A stretch of DNA of 64,000 bases from Kushneria sinocarnis. Lineage in GTDB: Bacteria > Pseudomonadota > Gammaproteobacteria > Pseudomonadales > Halomonadaceae. A model generated the notes under the pieces. It ran no database searches. It was not told where the DNA came from and worked only from the letters and a program-made list of their open reading frames with translations. The stretch lies in assembly GCF_003633775.1 (NCBI RefSeq), contig NZ_RBIN01000003.1, positions 1-64,000 on the forward strand, read 5' to 3'. A program made the translations under genes and the position numbers. Each line of letters starts with the position of its first letter. Positions within the stretch are counted from its first letter, which is position 1. Below are positions 42,792 to 53,630 of the stretch, piece by piece.

Positions 42792-43667
42792 GTGCTCATC
42801 TTGATTGGTTATATTGCGGTTATCGGTTCGGTTCTGGGTGGTTATCTGACTGTCGGTGGGCATCTGGGCGTACTCTGGCAGCCGGCCGAAATCATCATTA
42901 TTGTCGGCGCGGCAATCGGTGCCTTTGTAGCCGCCAATAACGGCAAGGGCATCAAGGCGACCATCAAGGTCTTTCCGCGCCTGCGCCAATCCGGCAAATA
43001 CAACAAGACCATGTTCATGAACCTGATGGGACTGCTGTATCAGCTGCTGGCGAAGGGGCGTTCGGAAGGCATGATGGCGCTCGAACGGGATATCGATAAT
43101 CCCGAAGAAAGCCCGCTCTTTGCCGAATATCCCATGCTGCGCTCCGATCCGCTGCTGATGGAGTTTCTGACCGACTATCTGCGCCTGATGATCAGCGGCA
43201 ACATGGATGCCTTTGAAATCGAGGCGCTCATGGATCACGAGATCGAAACCTTCAAGCATGAGGCCGAAATTCCGGTTCACACCCTGAGCTCGGTGGGCGA
43301 TGGTCTGCCGGCCTTCGGTATCGTGGCTGCCGTGATGGGGGTCGTGCACGCCCTGGGCGCGCCTGATCTGGCCCCCGAGCAGCTGGGGCCGCTGATTGCG
43401 AATGCCATGGTCGGCACCTTCCTCGGCATTCTGCTGGCCTATGGCTTCGTGACCCCGCTTTCGTCACGTATCAAGCATCAGGTGGCCGAAGTGGAAAAGA
43501 TGCTGCAGTGCATCAAGGTGACCCTGCTGGCCAATCTGAACGGCTATGCCCCGCCGATTTCCGTCGAGTTCGGTCGCAAGGCCCTGTTCTCCAGCGAGCG
43601 TCCGAGCTTTAACGAGCTGGAAGAGCATGTCCGGTCGGTACGTTCCCAGCCTGCAGGTGGCAGGTAA
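42792..43667 (+). CDS. motA: Flagellar motor stator protein MotA
   Basis: MotA and MotB form the proton channel and stator. Four membrane segments are seen; the first is LILIGYIAVIGSVLGGYLTVGG, nearly as in E. coli. The cytoplasmic loop with the torque-related charged residues includes SLLYQLLAKGRSEGMMALERDIDNPEESPLF; helices 3-4 have the VGDGLPAFGIVAAVMGVVHALG and GTFLGILLAYGFVTP regions. GTG start with AGGGGC before it; 291 residues (E. coli 295). Likely proton-driven by similarity, although sodium use in a halophile cannot be excluded. Confidence 0.97.
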   Translation: MLILIGYIAVIGSVLGGYLTVGGHLGVLWQPAEIIIIVGAAIGAFVAANNGKGIKATIKVFPRLRQSGKYNKTMFMNLMGLLYQLLAKGRSEGMMALERDIDNPEESPLFAEYPMLRSDPLLMEFLTDYLRLMISGNMDAFEIEALMDHEIETFKHEAEIPVHTLSSVGDGLPAFGIVAAVMGVVHALGAPDLAPEQLGPLIANAMVGTFLGILLAYGFVTPLSSRIKHQVAEVEKMLQCIKVTLLANLNGYAPPISVEFGRKALFSSERPSFNELEEHVRSVRSQPAGGR

Positions 43668-43673
43668 AGCGCC

Positions 43674-44609
43674 ATGAGCCAGCACCGACGCCCTATCGTC
43701 GTTCGTCGCAAAAAGGTCGAAGAGCACGGTTCCCATGGCAGCTGGAAGATCGCCTATGCGGATTTCATGACCGCCATGATGGCCTTCTTTCTGGTGATGT
43801 GGCTGCTTTCCGGTACCAGCAAGAGCGAACTCGAGCACGTCAGCGAATATTTTCGTACACCACTCAAGGTGGCGCTTGCCGGTGGTGATAGAAATACGGC
43901 AAGCGACAGTGCCATCCCGGGTGGGGGTGATGATGTCATCCATTCGGATGGTGAAGTGGCCAGGACGGTTCTGCAACCGGCCAACTATCAGTCTGATCGC
44001 TCGCTGCGTCGACTCAAGGCACGGCTTGAAAATCTGATTCGCGAGGACCCGGCACTTCAGGCCTTGCGCTCACAGCTCAAGCTGGAGCTGACGCCCGAGG
44101 GGCTGCGTATCCAGATCATCGACAGCCGGAAGCGACCGATGTTCGAACTGGGCAGCGCCAGAATCCAGCCCTACATGCGCGAGGCTCTGGAGCATATTGC
44201 TCCGCTGCTCAATGAACTGCCCAACGGCATTACGCTGGCCGGTCACACCGACGATCTGCCCTATGCCTCGGGAGAGAGTGGCTACAGCAACTGGGAGCTG
44301 TCGAGTGATCGTGCCAATGCTTCCCGGCGGGCGCTGATTGCCGGCGGACTGGATGGCAAGAAGTTGCTGCGAGTGATCGGGATGGCCGACACGATGAATC
44401 TCGACCCTCATCCGGACGCTCCGATCAATCGTCGGATCAGTATTCTGGTGCTCAATCAGCAGGCTCAGCAGCAGCTCGAGCAGCAGAACGCTTCGCCGGG
44501 AGTTCCGGCACGCATCAACGCCAGCGATGCACCTTCGACCCTGGAAGACATGCTGGATGACAGACCGGTATCGGCTGAAGAGTCCTCCGACACGCCGGCA
44601 GCCCCCTGA
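43674..44609 (+). CDS. motB: Flagellar motor stator protein MotB
   Basis: MotB anchors the stator to peptidoglycan. One membrane segment near residues 29-48 ([17 protein letters not shown]) holds the ion-binding Asp30. The plug region follows, and the C-terminal OmpA-like domain ([42 protein letters not shown]) binds peptidoglycan. Length 311 (E. coli 308). It starts six bases after motA. A Ser/Ala/Pro-rich tail ends it. Confidence 0.97.
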   Translation: MSQHRRPIVVRRKKVEEHGSHGSWKIAYADFMTAMMAFFLVMWLLSGTSKSELEHVSEYFRTPLKVALAGGDRNTASDSAIPGGGDDVIHSDGEVARTVLQPANYQSDRSLRRLKARLENLIREDPALQALRSQLKLELTPEGLRIQIIDSRKRPMFELGSARIQPYMREALEHIAPLLNELPNGITLAGHTDDLPYASGESGYSNWELSSDRANASRRALIAGGLDGKKLLRVIGMADTMNLDPHPDAPINRRISILVLNQQAQQQLEQQNASPGVPARINASDAPSTLEDMLDDRPVSAEESSDTPAAP

Positions 44610-44674
44610 CCACGACTGGAATGGGGTAACTGTTCGTACCTCGTTTCGGCAGAGGCCGTAAAAGGCAGGTAACC

Positions 44675-46789
44675 ATGAGCATTGATATTACCGAGTTCTA
44701 TCAGACCTTTTTTGAAGAGGCCGCGGAGCTGCTCGCAGAGATGGAGCAGCAGCTGCTGGCACTGGATCCGGATGAGCCCGATACCGAACAGCTGCACGCC
44801 ATCTTTCGGGCAGCGCATTCCATCAAGGGGGGCGCCGGTACCTTCGGCTTTACCGTATTGCAGGAGACCACGCACCTGCTCGAGAACCTTCTCGACCGGG
44901 CGCGACACGGTGATCTGCAACTGGACCGGGCGACGATCGACATCTTTCTGGAAACCAAGGATATGCTGAGCGACCAGCTGGAGGCTTACCGTCAACAGAC
45001 CGAGCCGGATGCCGAAGCATTCGCACGAATCTGCCAGGTGCTCAAGACGCTGGCCGAGGAAGGGAGCGAGCAGGCGGCGGTCGCTGCAGCGGCAGACAAC
45101 GGCGAGGTGTCCGCTCACGCTGCCGAGGCGCCGCAGGGTGGGAGCGAGAGCGAGCCCGGTCAGCCCGAAGGCCTGCAGCTGATCCTGCACAAGGTGCCGG
45201 CCGAATCGGCCGATGCCCTGCTCGAAGAGCTGGCGCTGTTCGGCGAAATCAGTGAGCAGAAGCGTGACGGCGAGACGCTGAGGGTCATGCTGGCCACTCA
45301 GAACAGCGGCGATGATGTACGTGCCGTGCTGGGCTTCGTGCTCAATGAGGACCAGATCGAGATTCAGCCGATTCAGGCTGATGCCGCCGCTGACAGTGAA
45401 TTGGCACCAGCCGTGCAGAGTGAAGAGGTTGCCGCATCGGCAGCCGCGGCGTCTTCCGCCGAGCCGGCAGGGGCAAACGCAGCCCGGCCGGATACCGGAG
45501 CCGCGGAAGGTGGCACCAGGGGTGCTGATGCCAAGGGAGGCGAGAAGCCTCGTCCGGCGCCACGGGCCGGTGCCAGTGAATCGAGCTCGCTGCGGGTCTC
45601 GATCGAAAAGATCGATCAGATCATCAATCTGGTCGGCGAACTGGTGATTACCCAGTCGATGCTCGAGCAGGGCGCCGGCGAACTGGATCCGGTGGTGCAT
45701 GGCAAGCTGATGAGCGGCATGAACCAGCTGCAGCGCAATGCCCGCGATCTGCAGGAGGCTGTCATGTCGGTGCGCATGATGCCGATGGATTACGTCTTCA
45801 GCCGCTTTCCGCGACTGGTACGGGATCTGGCTGCCAAGCTGGGCAAGGAGGTCGAGCTGGAAACGGTCGGCAAGTCGACCGAGCTCGACAAGAGCCTGAT
45901 CGAGCGCATCATCGATCCGCTGACGCACCTGGTGCGCAACAGCCTTGACCACGGCATCGAGTCTCCCGAGAAGCGTGCCGCGGCCGGCAAGCCGACAGCC
46001 GGCAGGCTGACGCTGGCGGCCCAGCATCAGGGCGGCAATATCCTGATCGAGATCAGCGACGATGGGGCCGGCCTGAGCCGCGACCGCATCCTGGCCAAGG
46101 CTGCCCAGAGCGGTCTTTCGGTATCGGAGAGCATGAGCGACGACGAGGTCTGGCAGCTGATCTTCGCGCCCGGCTTTTCGACGGCCGATCAGGTCACCGA
46201 TGTATCAGGCCGCGGCGTGGGCATGGATGTGGTCAAGCGCAACATTCAGCAGATGGGCGGTCATGTCGATATTGTCTCCAACCCCGGTCAGGGCACCAGT
46301 ATCCGGATCGTGCTGCCACTGACACTGGCCATTCTGGACGGCATGTCGGTGCGGGTCGGCGATGAAATCTACATTCTGCCGCTGAGCGCGATCATGGAGT
46401 CCATGCAGGTCAGCGAGGAGCACATCAATACCGTCACCGGCAGCGAGCGGCTGCTGTTTGTGCGGGGCGAATATCTGCCGCTGGTCGAACTGCACCGGGT
46501 GTTCGATATTCCGGGCGCCGAACAGGACGTGACACGAGGCATCGTGATCATCGTTCAGAGCGAAGGGCGTCATTTCGGGTTACTGGTCGATCAGTTGATC
46601 GGTCAGCACCAGGTCGTGGTCAAGAATCTGGAGACCAACTACCGCAAGGTCAACGGAGTCTCCGCGGCCACCATACTGGGTGACGGCAGCGTCGCCCTGA
46701 TTCTGGATATTCCGGCTCTGTCGAGAACCACGCGCGATCGTGAGAAAGCGCGTCTGCAGGCCAACGTCAACAGGGGAGAAACGGCATGA
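44675..46789 (+). CDS. cheA: Chemotaxis histidine kinase CheA
   Basis: CheA phosphorylates CheY and CheB in response to receptors. The P1 Hpt domain has [12 protein letters not shown] with phospho-His48; P2 ([21 protein letters not shown]) binds CheY/CheB; an Ala-rich linker leads to P3 dimerisation ([21 protein letters not shown]). P4 has the N box [13 protein letters not shown]1 DDGAGL and G2 [10 protein letters not shown]5 is a CheW-like regulatory domain. Length 704 (E. coli 654); the extra length is in the P2-P3 linker. Its end overlaps cheW by four bases. Confidence 0.98.
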   Translation: MSIDITEFYQTFFEEAAELLAEMEQQLLALDPDEPDTEQLHAIFRAAHSIKGGAGTFGFTVLQETTHLLENLLDRARHGDLQLDRATIDIFLETKDMLSDQLEAYRQQTEPDAEAFARICQVLKTLAEEGSEQAAVAAAADNGEVSAHAAEAPQGGSESEPGQPEGLQLILHKVPAESADALLEELALFGEISEQKRDGETLRVMLATQNSGDDVRAVLGFVLNEDQIEIQPIQADAAADSELAPAVQSEEVAASAAAASSAEPAGANAARPDTGAAEGGTRGADAKGGEKPRPAPRAGASESSSLRVSIEKIDQIINLVGELVITQSMLEQGAGELDPVVHGKLMSGMNQLQRNARDLQEAVMSVRMMPMDYVFSRFPRLVRDLAAKLGKEVELETVGKSTELDKSLIERIIDPLTHLVRNSLDHGIESPEKRAAAGKPTAGRLTLAAQHQGGNILIEISDDGAGLSRDRILAKAAQSGLSVSESMSDDEVWQLIFAPGFSTADQVTDVSGRGVGMDVVKRNIQQMGGHVDIVSNPGQGTSIRIVLPLTLAILDGMSVRVGDEIYILPLSAIMESMQVSEEHINTVTGSERLLFVRGEYLPLVELHRVFDIPGAEQDVTRGIVIIVQSEGRHFGLLVDQLIGQHQVVVKNLETNYRKVNGVSAATILGDGSVALILDIPALSRTTRDREKARLQANVNRGETA

Positions 46790-47277
46790 TGGACGCCGCT
46801 GCACGCGACCTGCAGAAGGTCGATAACGAAGGTCATGAGTTTCTGGTCTTTCGACTGGGAGACGAAGAGTACGGCATCGATATCCTGAAGGTGCAGGAAA
46901 TCCGCGGCTATGAAGGGGTGACCCGAATTGCCAATGCCCCCGATTTCATCAAGGGGGTGACCAATCTGCGCGGGGTCATCGTGCCGATCGTGGATCTGCG
47001 CCTGCGCTTTGACATCGGTAGTGCCGAATACACGGCGCAGACCGTCGTGATTGTTCTCAATATCGGCCATCGCGTGGTCGGCATCGTGGTAGACGGGGTC
47101 TCCGATGTCCTGACCCTGACGAGTGAGCAGATCAAGCCGGCACCGGAATTCGGGTCCTCGCTCTCCACCCAGTACCTGACCGGTCTGGGCAGTGTCGAGG
47201 AGCGCATGCTGATTCTGGTGGATATCGAAAAACTGATGAGCAGCGAGGAGATGGCGCTGGTGGACGAGGTGGTCTGA
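46786..47277 (+). CDS. cheW: Chemotaxis coupling protein CheW
   Basis: CheW links receptors to CheA. A single SH3-like CheW fold covers residues 15-160: [30 protein letters not shown] and [19 protein letters not shown] are conserved, followed by [16 protein letters not shown]. Length 163 (E. coli 167). The start overlaps the cheA stop. A strong terminator follows. Confidence 0.97.
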   Translation: MMDAAARDLQKVDNEGHEFLVFRLGDEEYGIDILKVQEIRGYEGVTRIANAPDFIKGVTNLRGVIVPIVDLRLRFDIGSAEYTAQTVVIVLNIGHRVVGIVVDGVSDVLTLTSEQIKPAPEFGSSLSTQYLTGLGSVEERMLILVDIEKLMSSEEMALVDEVV

Positions 47278-47315
47278 AGCGCCACGATCACCCCCCGGCA
47301 TCATTTTCGCTTCAG

Positions 47316-47341
47316 CGCCGGCCCTCCTGGGCCGGCGTTTT
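47316..47341 (+). terminator. Rho-independent terminator after cheW
   Basis: CGCCGGCCC, TCCT, GGGCCGGCG, TTTTG. It ends the motA-motB-cheA-cheW unit. Confidence 0.9.
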
Positions 47342-47496
47342 GTTGTGTGACCGGGGCCCGATTCGCCGGAGTGCTTCAAGTGACAGGTTGCCGGTGACGT
47401 TAAAGCGGTAGAGGCCCCTGCTGGTGGATAGTGCATGGGGCTGATTCCAGAGCACCACCAGGGTGCCTGTCCGAAGCCGGAAATCGGGAACAAGCC

Positions 47497-49791
47497 ATGC
47501 GACACAACCACCCTGTCACGCAGCAGGAATATGAACTTGAAGAGCACCAGTATCTGATCTCCCAGACGGATCCGGAAGGCAACATCGTGTTTGCCAATCC
47601 GGATTTCGTGGCTGTCAGCGGTTTTGACTGGCAGGAGCTGATGGGATCGCCTCATAACATGGTGCGTCATCCCGATATGCCGCCCGAGGCCTTTGCCGAT
47701 TTCTGGAAAACCATCCGCGATGGCCACACCTGGACCGGGCTGGTCAAGAATCGCCGCAAGAACGGCGATCACTACTGGGTTCACGCCACGGTGACACCCA
47801 TCTTCGAAGCCGGTCGCATCGCGGGTTACGCCTCGGTCCGGATGCGGCCGGATGACCGGGATAAACAGCTGGCCGAAACGGTCTATGCCCGCATGCGCGC
47901 GGGTCAGAAACCGCGTGCTCACCTGGTCAGGGGCGTCATTCACTCGCACGCACCGAAGGCGCGCCTCGCGCGTCTGACCCGGCTGACGGTAGGGCGTCGG
48001 CTGGCACTGCTGATCGCCGTGGCGGCGCTGGGCATGACCGGTCTGACCCTGGCCGGCGGCTTCGCCCTGCACAGCATGTATGAAGCCGGTCAGCAGATCG
48101 CCGAGCGCGGTCTGGCCCAGACCGGACGTCTGCAGTCGATCGATCAGCGCCTGAGCCGGTACGGCAATCTCATCAATGACGCCATGGGCAAGGCCAATGG
48201 TGCCGATGTCGAAGCGCTCGAGTCTGATCTGACTGATGCAGGCGCGGATATGCGCGCGCTGTGGCAGCGCTATCTCGAGCACGGGGTCGAGGCGGGATCG
48301 GAGAGTCGCCGGCAGATGGATGCCCTGCTGAATCAGTTCCTGACCAGTGATATCCCCACGATGCTTGCCAGCATGGAAAAGGGCAGCTATTTCGCCGCCA
48401 TTTCGCAGTGGCGTACCCGCACCCAGCCCCGGATCGAACAGCTTCACGGCCTGGTCAACGATCTGGTGGAGGAAGCCCGGCAGACTGCAATGACCACGCA
48501 ACAGCGCGCCGACGAAAGCTATCAGCTGGCCCTGTGGGGCATGGTCGGGCTGGCCGGTGGCGTGCTGCTGATATTGCTGATCGGCGGGCTGCTGGTGACC
48601 CGTGGCATCGTGCAGCCGTTACGGGCAACGCTGGATCTGTCGCGCCAGATCGCAGCCGGCAATCTGAGCGCCGAGCTCGATACGAGTCGCCAGGATGAGT
48701 TCGGTCGCATGATGAATGCCCTGAATGCCATGCGGCGCAGCCTGATCAGTATCGTCGAGGATGTGAAACAGGGCGTCGAGGTGGTCACCCCGGCTACGGC
48801 GGACATCGCCAGTGGCAATGCCGATCTGTCGCGCAGGACGGAGGAGCAGGCAGCCGCGCTCGAGCAGACCGCCAGCAGCATGGAGGAGCTCAATTCCACC
48901 GTGGCCCAGGGCTCGGAGAGTGCTGCCGATGCATCCCGGCTGGCCGGTGAGGCGTCAGGCGTTGCCGAGCGAGGCGGCCAGCAGGTCGGCCACGTGGTCT
49001 CCACCATGGAGGAGATCAGCGAGGCTTCGACACGCATCACCAATATTGTCGGCATGATCGATGATATTGCCTTCCAGACCAATATTCTCGCGCTCAATGC
49101 CTCGGTCGAAGCGGCTCGCGCCGGAGAGCAGGGACGCGGCTTTGCCGTGGTGGCCGGCGAAGTGCGGGCTCTGGCTGGTCGCAGCGCCGAGGCCGCCCGC
49201 GAGATCAAGTCCCTGATCACGACTTCCAGCGAGCGCGTCGAGGCCGGTAGCGCACTGGTAGCGCAGACACGCCAGACCATGGACGAAATCGTGGCCTCGA
49301 TCCATCGGGTCAGCACGCTGATGGGAGAAGTTTCCCATGCTGCCGTGGAACAGCGCAGTGGCATCGAGCAGGTCACCGAAGCGGTGAATCGCATGGATCA
49401 GATGACCCAGCAGAATGCCGCTCTGGTCGAGCAGTCCGCGGCCTCGGCCAATGCGTTGAGTCAGCAGGCAGAAGGTCTTCGCAGCGCGATTTCGATTTTC
49501 CGCATCAAGAATGTGTCGCACGCGCCGATAACCGGATCGTCATCCGGATACCGCCAGGCGCGTTCGCCTGAATCGACTGCCGCAGGGTCAGCCCGGCCTG
49601 CGAAGGAGACCGGTAAGCGGTCGGCATCGGAAAGCGGGCAGTCGCAGGAAAAGCATGCTGGCAATCCTGCGACAGGGGGCAACAATTCGGTCGCCCGGGA
49701 ACAGCGGAATCGGTCGGAAGGCGTGATGACCCGTAATGTACAGCATGGGGCTGCCGGTACGGTCGCCGAGGATGAATGGGAGACCTTCTGA
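47497..49791 (+). CDS. Methyl-accepting chemotaxis protein with N-terminal PAS domain (Aer-like)
   Basis: A receptor of 764 residues. A PAS domain (about residues 20-115; ANPDFVAVSGFDWQELMGSPHNMVRHPDMP) resembles Aer, which senses redox through FAD. Next come a membrane segment (about 168-190), a helical sensor region that may be periplasmic, a second segment around 355-378, HAMP and the signalling hairpin with GEQGRGFAVVAGEVRALA. Heptads EEQAAALEQTASSMEELNSTV carry methylation sites. It ends in EWETF, a CheR/CheB tethering pentapeptide like NWETF. It is just before cheR. Aer of E. coli lacks that tail, so this is a methylated PAS receptor. Confidence 0.9.
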   Translation: MRHNHPVTQQEYELEEHQYLISQTDPEGNIVFANPDFVAVSGFDWQELMGSPHNMVRHPDMPPEAFADFWKTIRDGHTWTGLVKNRRKNGDHYWVHATVTPIFEAGRIAGYASVRMRPDDRDKQLAETVYARMRAGQKPRAHLVRGVIHSHAPKARLARLTRLTVGRRLALLIAVAALGMTGLTLAGGFALHSMYEAGQQIAERGLAQTGRLQSIDQRLSRYGNLINDAMGKANGADVEALESDLTDAGADMRALWQRYLEHGVEAGSESRRQMDALLNQFLTSDIPTMLASMEKGSYFAAISQWRTRTQPRIEQLHGLVNDLVEEARQTAMTTQQRADESYQLALWGMVGLAGGVLLILLIGGLLVTRGIVQPLRATLDLSRQIAAGNLSAELDTSRQDEFGRMMNALNAMRRSLISIVEDVKQGVEVVTPATADIASGNADLSRRTEEQAAALEQTASSMEELNSTVAQGSESAADASRLAGEASGVAERGGQQVGHVVSTMEEISEASTRITNIVGMIDDIAFQTNILALNASVEAARAGEQGRGFAVVAGEVRALAGRSAEAAREIKSLITTSSERVEAGSALVAQTRQTMDEIVASIHRVSTLMGEVSHAAVEQRSGIEQVTEAVNRMDQMTQQNAALVEQSAASANALSQQAEGLRSAISIFRIKNVSHAPITGSSSGYRQARSPESTAAGSARPAKETGKRSASESGQSQEKHAGNPATGGNNSVAREQRNRSEGVMTRNVQHGAAGTVAEDEWETF

Positions 49792-49841
49792 GAAGAGGGT
49801 CCGGCTTACACTGCGGTTGTCGCGAACAAGAGGATACGGCT

Positions 49842-50690
49842 GTGGCAGAGACTGCAGAGCATCGCGAACTTACCTTTACCGACGCGGACTTCGAGAAGGT
49901 GCGTCAGCTGATCCATCAGCGTGCCGGTATCGCCCTGGCAGTACACAAGCGTGAAATGGTCTACAGCCGCCTTGCTCGCCGGTTGCGTGCCCTGGGGCAC
50001 AGGAGTTTCAAGCAGTACCTCCAGGCGCTCGAGCACCAGGGGGAAAAGGGGATGGAGTGGGAGCATTTCGTCAATGCGCTGACCACCAATCTGACCTCCT
50101 TCTTTCGTGAGGCGCATCACTTCCCGCTGCTGGCCGAGCATGTGCGCAATCGCTCCGAGCCGGTACGGGTCTGGTGCTGCGCGGCGTCTACCGGTGAAGA
50201 GCCCTGGTCTTTGGCGATCACGCTGAGTGAGGCGCTGGGCAGCCGTGCCAGCAGCGCCAGCATCATCGCCACCGATATCGATACCCGTGCACTCGAAGTC
50301 GCTCGCCAGGGCATCTATCCGATGAATCAGATCGAACGGCTCAGCGAGCAGCAGCGCAAGAGCCACTTTCAGCGCGGTACCGGCGCCCGCAGCGGCATGG
50401 CGCGAGTCAATGCCGGGCTCAGGGCGATGGTGGAGTTCCGGGCGCTCAACCTGCTCGAACAGGGCTGGGGGCTGGAGGGGCAGTTCGATGCCATCTTCTG
50501 TCGCAACATCATGATCTATTTCGACAAGCCGACGCAGAAGCGGCTGCTGGAACGTTTCGTGCCGCTGCTGAAGGCGGACGGCCTGCTGTTCGCGGGCCAT
50601 TCGGAGAATTTCACCTACCTCACGGACGCCTTTCGCCTGAGGGGGCATACCGTCTACGAGCAGGCTTCCCAGCGGCGGATGGCATCATGA
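49842..50690 (+). CDS. cheR: Chemoreceptor methyltransferase CheR
   Basis: CheR methylates receptor glutamates with S-adenosylmethionine. The N-terminal four-helix domain (TFTDADFEKVRQLIHQRAGIAL) precedes the Rossmann SAM domain: WCCAASTGEEPWSLAI, ATDID and FDAIFCRNIMIYFD. The beta-subdomain that binds the receptor pentapeptide lies inside it. GTG at 49842 has AGGA 7 bases upstream and gives 282 residues (E. coli 286); a longer frame reaching into the MCP gene is rejected. Its stop overlaps cheD (ATGA). Confidence 0.96.
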   Translation: MAETAEHRELTFTDADFEKVRQLIHQRAGIALAVHKREMVYSRLARRLRALGHRSFKQYLQALEHQGEKGMEWEHFVNALTTNLTSFFREAHHFPLLAEHVRNRSEPVRVWCCAASTGEEPWSLAITLSEALGSRASSASIIATDIDTRALEVARQGIYPMNQIERLSEQQRKSHFQRGTGARSGMARVNAGLRAMVEFRALNLLEQGWGLEGQFDAIFCRNIMIYFDKPTQKRLLERFVPLLKADGLLFAGHSENFTYLTDAFRLRGHTVYEQASQRRMAS

Positions 50691-51358
50691 AGACCATGTC
50701 CGAATGTGTGGCGACGCATCGCTACGTCGATCGCGACACCGGTCTGGCAGCCATCAAGCTGTTGCCCTGTGAATACTTCGTGACCCGTTTCGAGGGGGAA
50801 GGCACGGCTCAGCCCCGGGGCCGGCAGCAGGAGAGCATCGGTCTGCTGTCGACCGTGCTGGGCTCCTGTGTCTCGGCCTGTCTGCGGGATCCGGTAGCAG
50901 GGGTGGCAGGCATGAATCACTACATGCTGCCCTGGACCCATCAGGCGTGTGACCCCCGCCACGGTTTGCGTTATGGCAACCACGCCATGGCCGTACTGAT
51001 CGAAGCCATGGAGCGGCAGGGGGCGCGCCGGGAGCGAATGGAAGCCAAGGTAACCGGTGGTGGCCGGGTCATGTCGGGCAGTGCTGCCCGCGTGGGCGAT
51101 GCCAATGCCGACTATGTCATTCAATCCCTGGCCGAGCATGGCATCAGCCTGCTGGCCCGGGATCTGGGAGGACCCTCGGCGAGGCGAGTTCATTACCTGC
51201 CCGCCAGCGGTCGGATGCTGGTACGCAAGCTGGGCGCCCAGGAGGGTGCCGAGCGGGTGCGTCAGCAGGAGAGCCGGCTGATTGCCGAGCTGCCATCGCG
51301 TGAACTGCCTCGGGAGATCCGGGCGCTCATGCCTGATGTGAAGGAGTGCAGAACATGA
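50687..51358 (+). CDS. cheD: Chemoreceptor glutamine deamidase CheD
   Basis: CheD deamidates receptor glutamines and can control receptor signalling. The papain-like active site is visible: Cys in [15 protein letters not shown], His in GMNHYMLPW, and Thr in KVTGGGRVM. Length 223. It is absent from the E. coli chemotaxis operon but common elsewhere. Here it is tightly coupled between cheR and cheB by four-base overlaps. The deamidase role fits the receptor encoded just upstream. Confidence 0.95.
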   Translation: MKTMSECVATHRYVDRDTGLAAIKLLPCEYFVTRFEGEGTAQPRGRQQESIGLLSTVLGSCVSACLRDPVAGVAGMNHYMLPWTHQACDPRHGLRYGNHAMAVLIEAMERQGARRERMEAKVTGGGRVMSGSAARVGDANADYVIQSLAEHGISLLARDLGGPSARRVHYLPASGRMLVRKLGAQEGAERVRQQESRLIAELPSRELPREIRALMPDVKECRT

Positions 51359-52416
51359 CCAACAGGATTCGGGTGCTGTGCATTGATGACTCGGCACTGA
51401 TTCGAGCCCTGATCAGCGAGATCATCAACAGCCAGCCGGATATGGAGGTGGTGGCCACGGCCCCGGACCCGCTGATCGCCCGGGAACTGATCAAGCAGCA
51501 CAATCCGGATGTACTGACGCTGGATGTCGAAATGCCGCGCATGGATGGGCTGGACTTCCTCGAGCGTCTGATGCGGCTGCGTCCCACGCCGGTGGTGATG
51601 ATTTCCTCGCTCACCGAGCGGGGCTCCGAGATTACCATGCGGGCGCTGGAGCTGGGGGCAGTGGATTTTGTCAGCAAGCCGAAGCTGGGCATCCGCGACG
51701 GCATGATCGAGTATACCGAGCTGATCGCCGACAAGATCCGGGCAGCGGCCCGGGCACGGCTCAAGAAACCGGTGACACCCCAGGCGCCGACGACGACGGT
51801 TCGCGCCCCCATGACCTCCAGCGAAAAGCTGCTGATCGTGGGCGCTTCGACCGGTGGCACCGAGGCGATTCGTGAACTGCTGATGCCGCTTCCGCCGGAT
51901 GCGCCTGCCGTGCTGATCACCCAGCACATGCCGTCCGGATTTACCCGCTCCTTCGCCGAGCGTCTCAATACGCTGTGCCGCATCAGCGTGCGTGAAGCGG
52001 TACATGGCGAGCGGGTACTGCCCGGACATGCCTATATCGCCCCGGGGGGCGAGCGTCATCTCAGACTCGGCCGCAGCGGTGCCAACTATGTCATCGAGCT
52101 GGAAGAGGGCCCCCCGGTCAATCGGCATCGGCCGTCGGTCGATGTGCTGTTCGAGAGCGCCGCACGCCACGCCGGCCGCAATGCCATCGGCGTGCTGCTG
52201 ACCGGCATGGGGCGTGATGGTGCCCAGGGGCTGAAACAGATGCGCGATGCCGGTGCTCACACCCTGGCGCAGGATGAAGCGACCTGTGTGGTCTTCGGCA
52301 TGCCGCGCGAAGCGATAGCGCTGGGTGGTGCCTGCGAGGTAGTCCCCATCCAATCGATGTGCGAACACGCCATGGCAGTCATGGCCAGCAGCCATCGACA
52401 AAGCCTTCGTGTCTGA
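51355..52416 (+). CDS. cheB: Chemotaxis response regulator methylesterase CheB
   Basis: CheB removes methyl groups from receptors when phosphorylated by CheA. The receiver domain has D11/D12, phospho-Asp57 (LTLDVEMP), Thr/Ser and Lys (FVSKP). The C-terminal methylesterase shows the catalytic Ser ([10 protein letters not shown]), His (TQHMPSGFT) and Asp ([10 protein letters not shown]). ATG at 51355 is used because AGGAG lies 8 bases upstream and it overlaps the cheD stop; GTG at 51346 is less good. Product 353 (E. coli 349). Confidence 0.97.
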   Translation: MTNRIRVLCIDDSALIRALISEIINSQPDMEVVATAPDPLIARELIKQHNPDVLTLDVEMPRMDGLDFLERLMRLRPTPVVMISSLTERGSEITMRALELGAVDFVSKPKLGIRDGMIEYTELIADKIRAAARARLKKPVTPQAPTTTVRAPMTSSEKLLIVGASTGGTEAIRELLMPLPPDAPAVLITQHMPSGFTRSFAERLNTLCRISVREAVHGERVLPGHAYIAPGGERHLRLGRSGANYVIELEEGPPVNRHRPSVDVLFESAARHAGRNAIGVLLTGMGRDGAQGLKQMRDAGAHTLAQDEATCVVFGMPREAIALGGACEVVPIQSMCEHAMAVMASSHRQSLRV

Positions 52417-52479
52417 TCTCCCGGGCACGATCAGTGATTCAACGGGGCGCCCGGCGCCCGTAGCAACAGGATGATTCTC

Positions 52480-52869
52480 ATGGCCGACAAGAACATCAAC
52501 ATTCTGGTAGTCGATGATTTTCCCACCATGCGCCGCATCGTGCGCAATCTGCTCAAGGAGCTGGGATATCACAACGTTGAAGAGGCCGAGGACGGCGCAG
52601 CCGGACTCGAACGTCTCAAGGCCGGAGGCTTCGGTTTCGTGGTCTCCGACTGGAACATGCCCAATCTGGATGGTCTGGAAATGCTCAAGCAGATCCGGGC
52701 GGATGACGCGCTCAAGCATCTGCCGGTCCTGATGGTGACTGCGGAGGCCAAGAAGGAAAACATCATCGCCGCAGCCCAGGCAGGTGCCAACGGCTATGTT
52801 GTCAAACCCTTCACGGCCGTGACGCTGGAAGAGAAGATCAACAAGATCTTCGAGAAACTCGATAATTAA
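52480..52869 (+). CDS. cheY: Chemotaxis response regulator CheY
   Basis: Phospho-CheY binds FliM and FliN and changes flagellar rotation. All key residues fall at the E. coli positions: D12 and D13 ([10 protein letters not shown]), phosphorylated D57 (VVSDWNMP), T87 (MVTAEA) and K109 (VVKPF). The single receiver domain has 129 residues. AGGA lies 8 bases before ATG at 52480. It follows cheB after 63 bases and precedes cheZ by 40. Confidence 0.98.
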   Translation: MADKNINILVVDDFPTMRRIVRNLLKELGYHNVEEAEDGAAGLERLKAGGFGFVVSDWNMPNLDGLEMLKQIRADDALKHLPVLMVTAEAKKENIIAAAQAGANGYVVKPFTAVTLEEKINKIFEKLDN

Positions 52870-52909
52870 TGGCGATTGCGCCATCACGGCTCAACAGGGA
52901 GCAATCACC

Positions 52910-53578
52910 ATGACGAGTCAGGACCCCGCGGCAAGAACCGAAGCCGAGAACTTCGAGCTGATTGCCCGCATCGGCCAGCTGACCCGTGCACTGCATGAAA
53001 ACATGCGTGAACTGGGGCTGGATCAGGAGGTCGAACGGGCGGCCCAGGCCATTCCGGATGCCCGCGATCGCCTCAATTACATTGCCACCATGACCGAACA
53101 GGCCGCCGAACGGGCGCTGTCGGCCACCGAAGTGGCGCAGCCGCTTCAGGACAGCATCGAGGCGCAGGCCAATGGCCTGGCAGAGCGGTGGGACAGCTGG
53201 TTCGAGCAGCCCATCGAACTGGGTGATGCCCGTGAACTGGTGGCCGATACCCGGGCCTATCTGGCCTGGATTCCGGACCAGACGCGGGCCACCAATGCCC
53301 AGCTGCTGGAAATCATGATGGCGCAGGATTTCCAGGACCTGACCGGCCAGGTCATCAAGAAGATGATGGATGTCATCCGGGAAATCGAAAGCCAGCTGGT
53401 GCAGGTACTGATCGACAACATTCCCGAGGAGCACAGGGAGCGCAAGAGCGTCCAGAAGAGTGCGCCCTCCGAAGCCTCGTCACTGCTCAACGGCCCGCAG
53501 GTGGCGGCCGAGAAGGCCGACGATGTGGTCAGTGACCAGTCGCAGGTGGATGATCTGCTGGACAGTCTCGGTTTCTGA
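52910..53578 (+). CDS. cheZ: CheY phosphatase CheZ
   Basis: CheZ dephosphorylates CheY-P. The long helical hairpin has the catalytic Gln142 in [16 protein letters not shown]. The C-terminal helix [12 protein letters not shown] binds CheY. Length 222 (E. coli 214). It lies directly after cheY and is followed by a terminator, so the che genes from the receptor to cheZ may be one unit. Confidence 0.96.
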   Translation: MTSQDPAARTEAENFELIARIGQLTRALHENMRELGLDQEVERAAQAIPDARDRLNYIATMTEQAAERALSATEVAQPLQDSIEAQANGLAERWDSWFEQPIELGDARELVADTRAYLAWIPDQTRATNAQLLEIMMAQDFQDLTGQVIKKMMDVIREIESQLVQVLIDNIPEEHRERKSVQKSAPSEASSLLNGPQVAAEKADDVVSDQSQVDDLLDSLGF

Positions 53579-53604
53579 GCGGGTCTTCGCTGCTGTATCG
53601 GATG

Positions 53605-53630
53605 AAAAGCCCGGCAAACGCCGGGCTTTT
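53605..53630 (+). terminator. Rho-independent terminator after cheZ
   Basis: AAAAGCCCGGC, AAAC, GCCGGGCTTTT. The flanking A and T runs make it symmetrical. It lies 27 bases after the cheZ stop. Confidence 0.9.

Noticed and set aside
44465-46027. 520-codon minus-strand frame over cheA and motB
   Set aside because: Antisense shadow caused by GC-rich codons; it crosses two well-supported genes and resembles no protein.
46639-48501. 620-codon minus-strand frame over cheA, cheW and the chemoreceptor
   Set aside because: Antisense shadow crossing three real genes and a terminator.
51262-52887. 541-codon minus-strand frame over cheB and cheY
   Set aside because: Antisense shadow; cheB and cheY have complete catalytic residues on the other strand.
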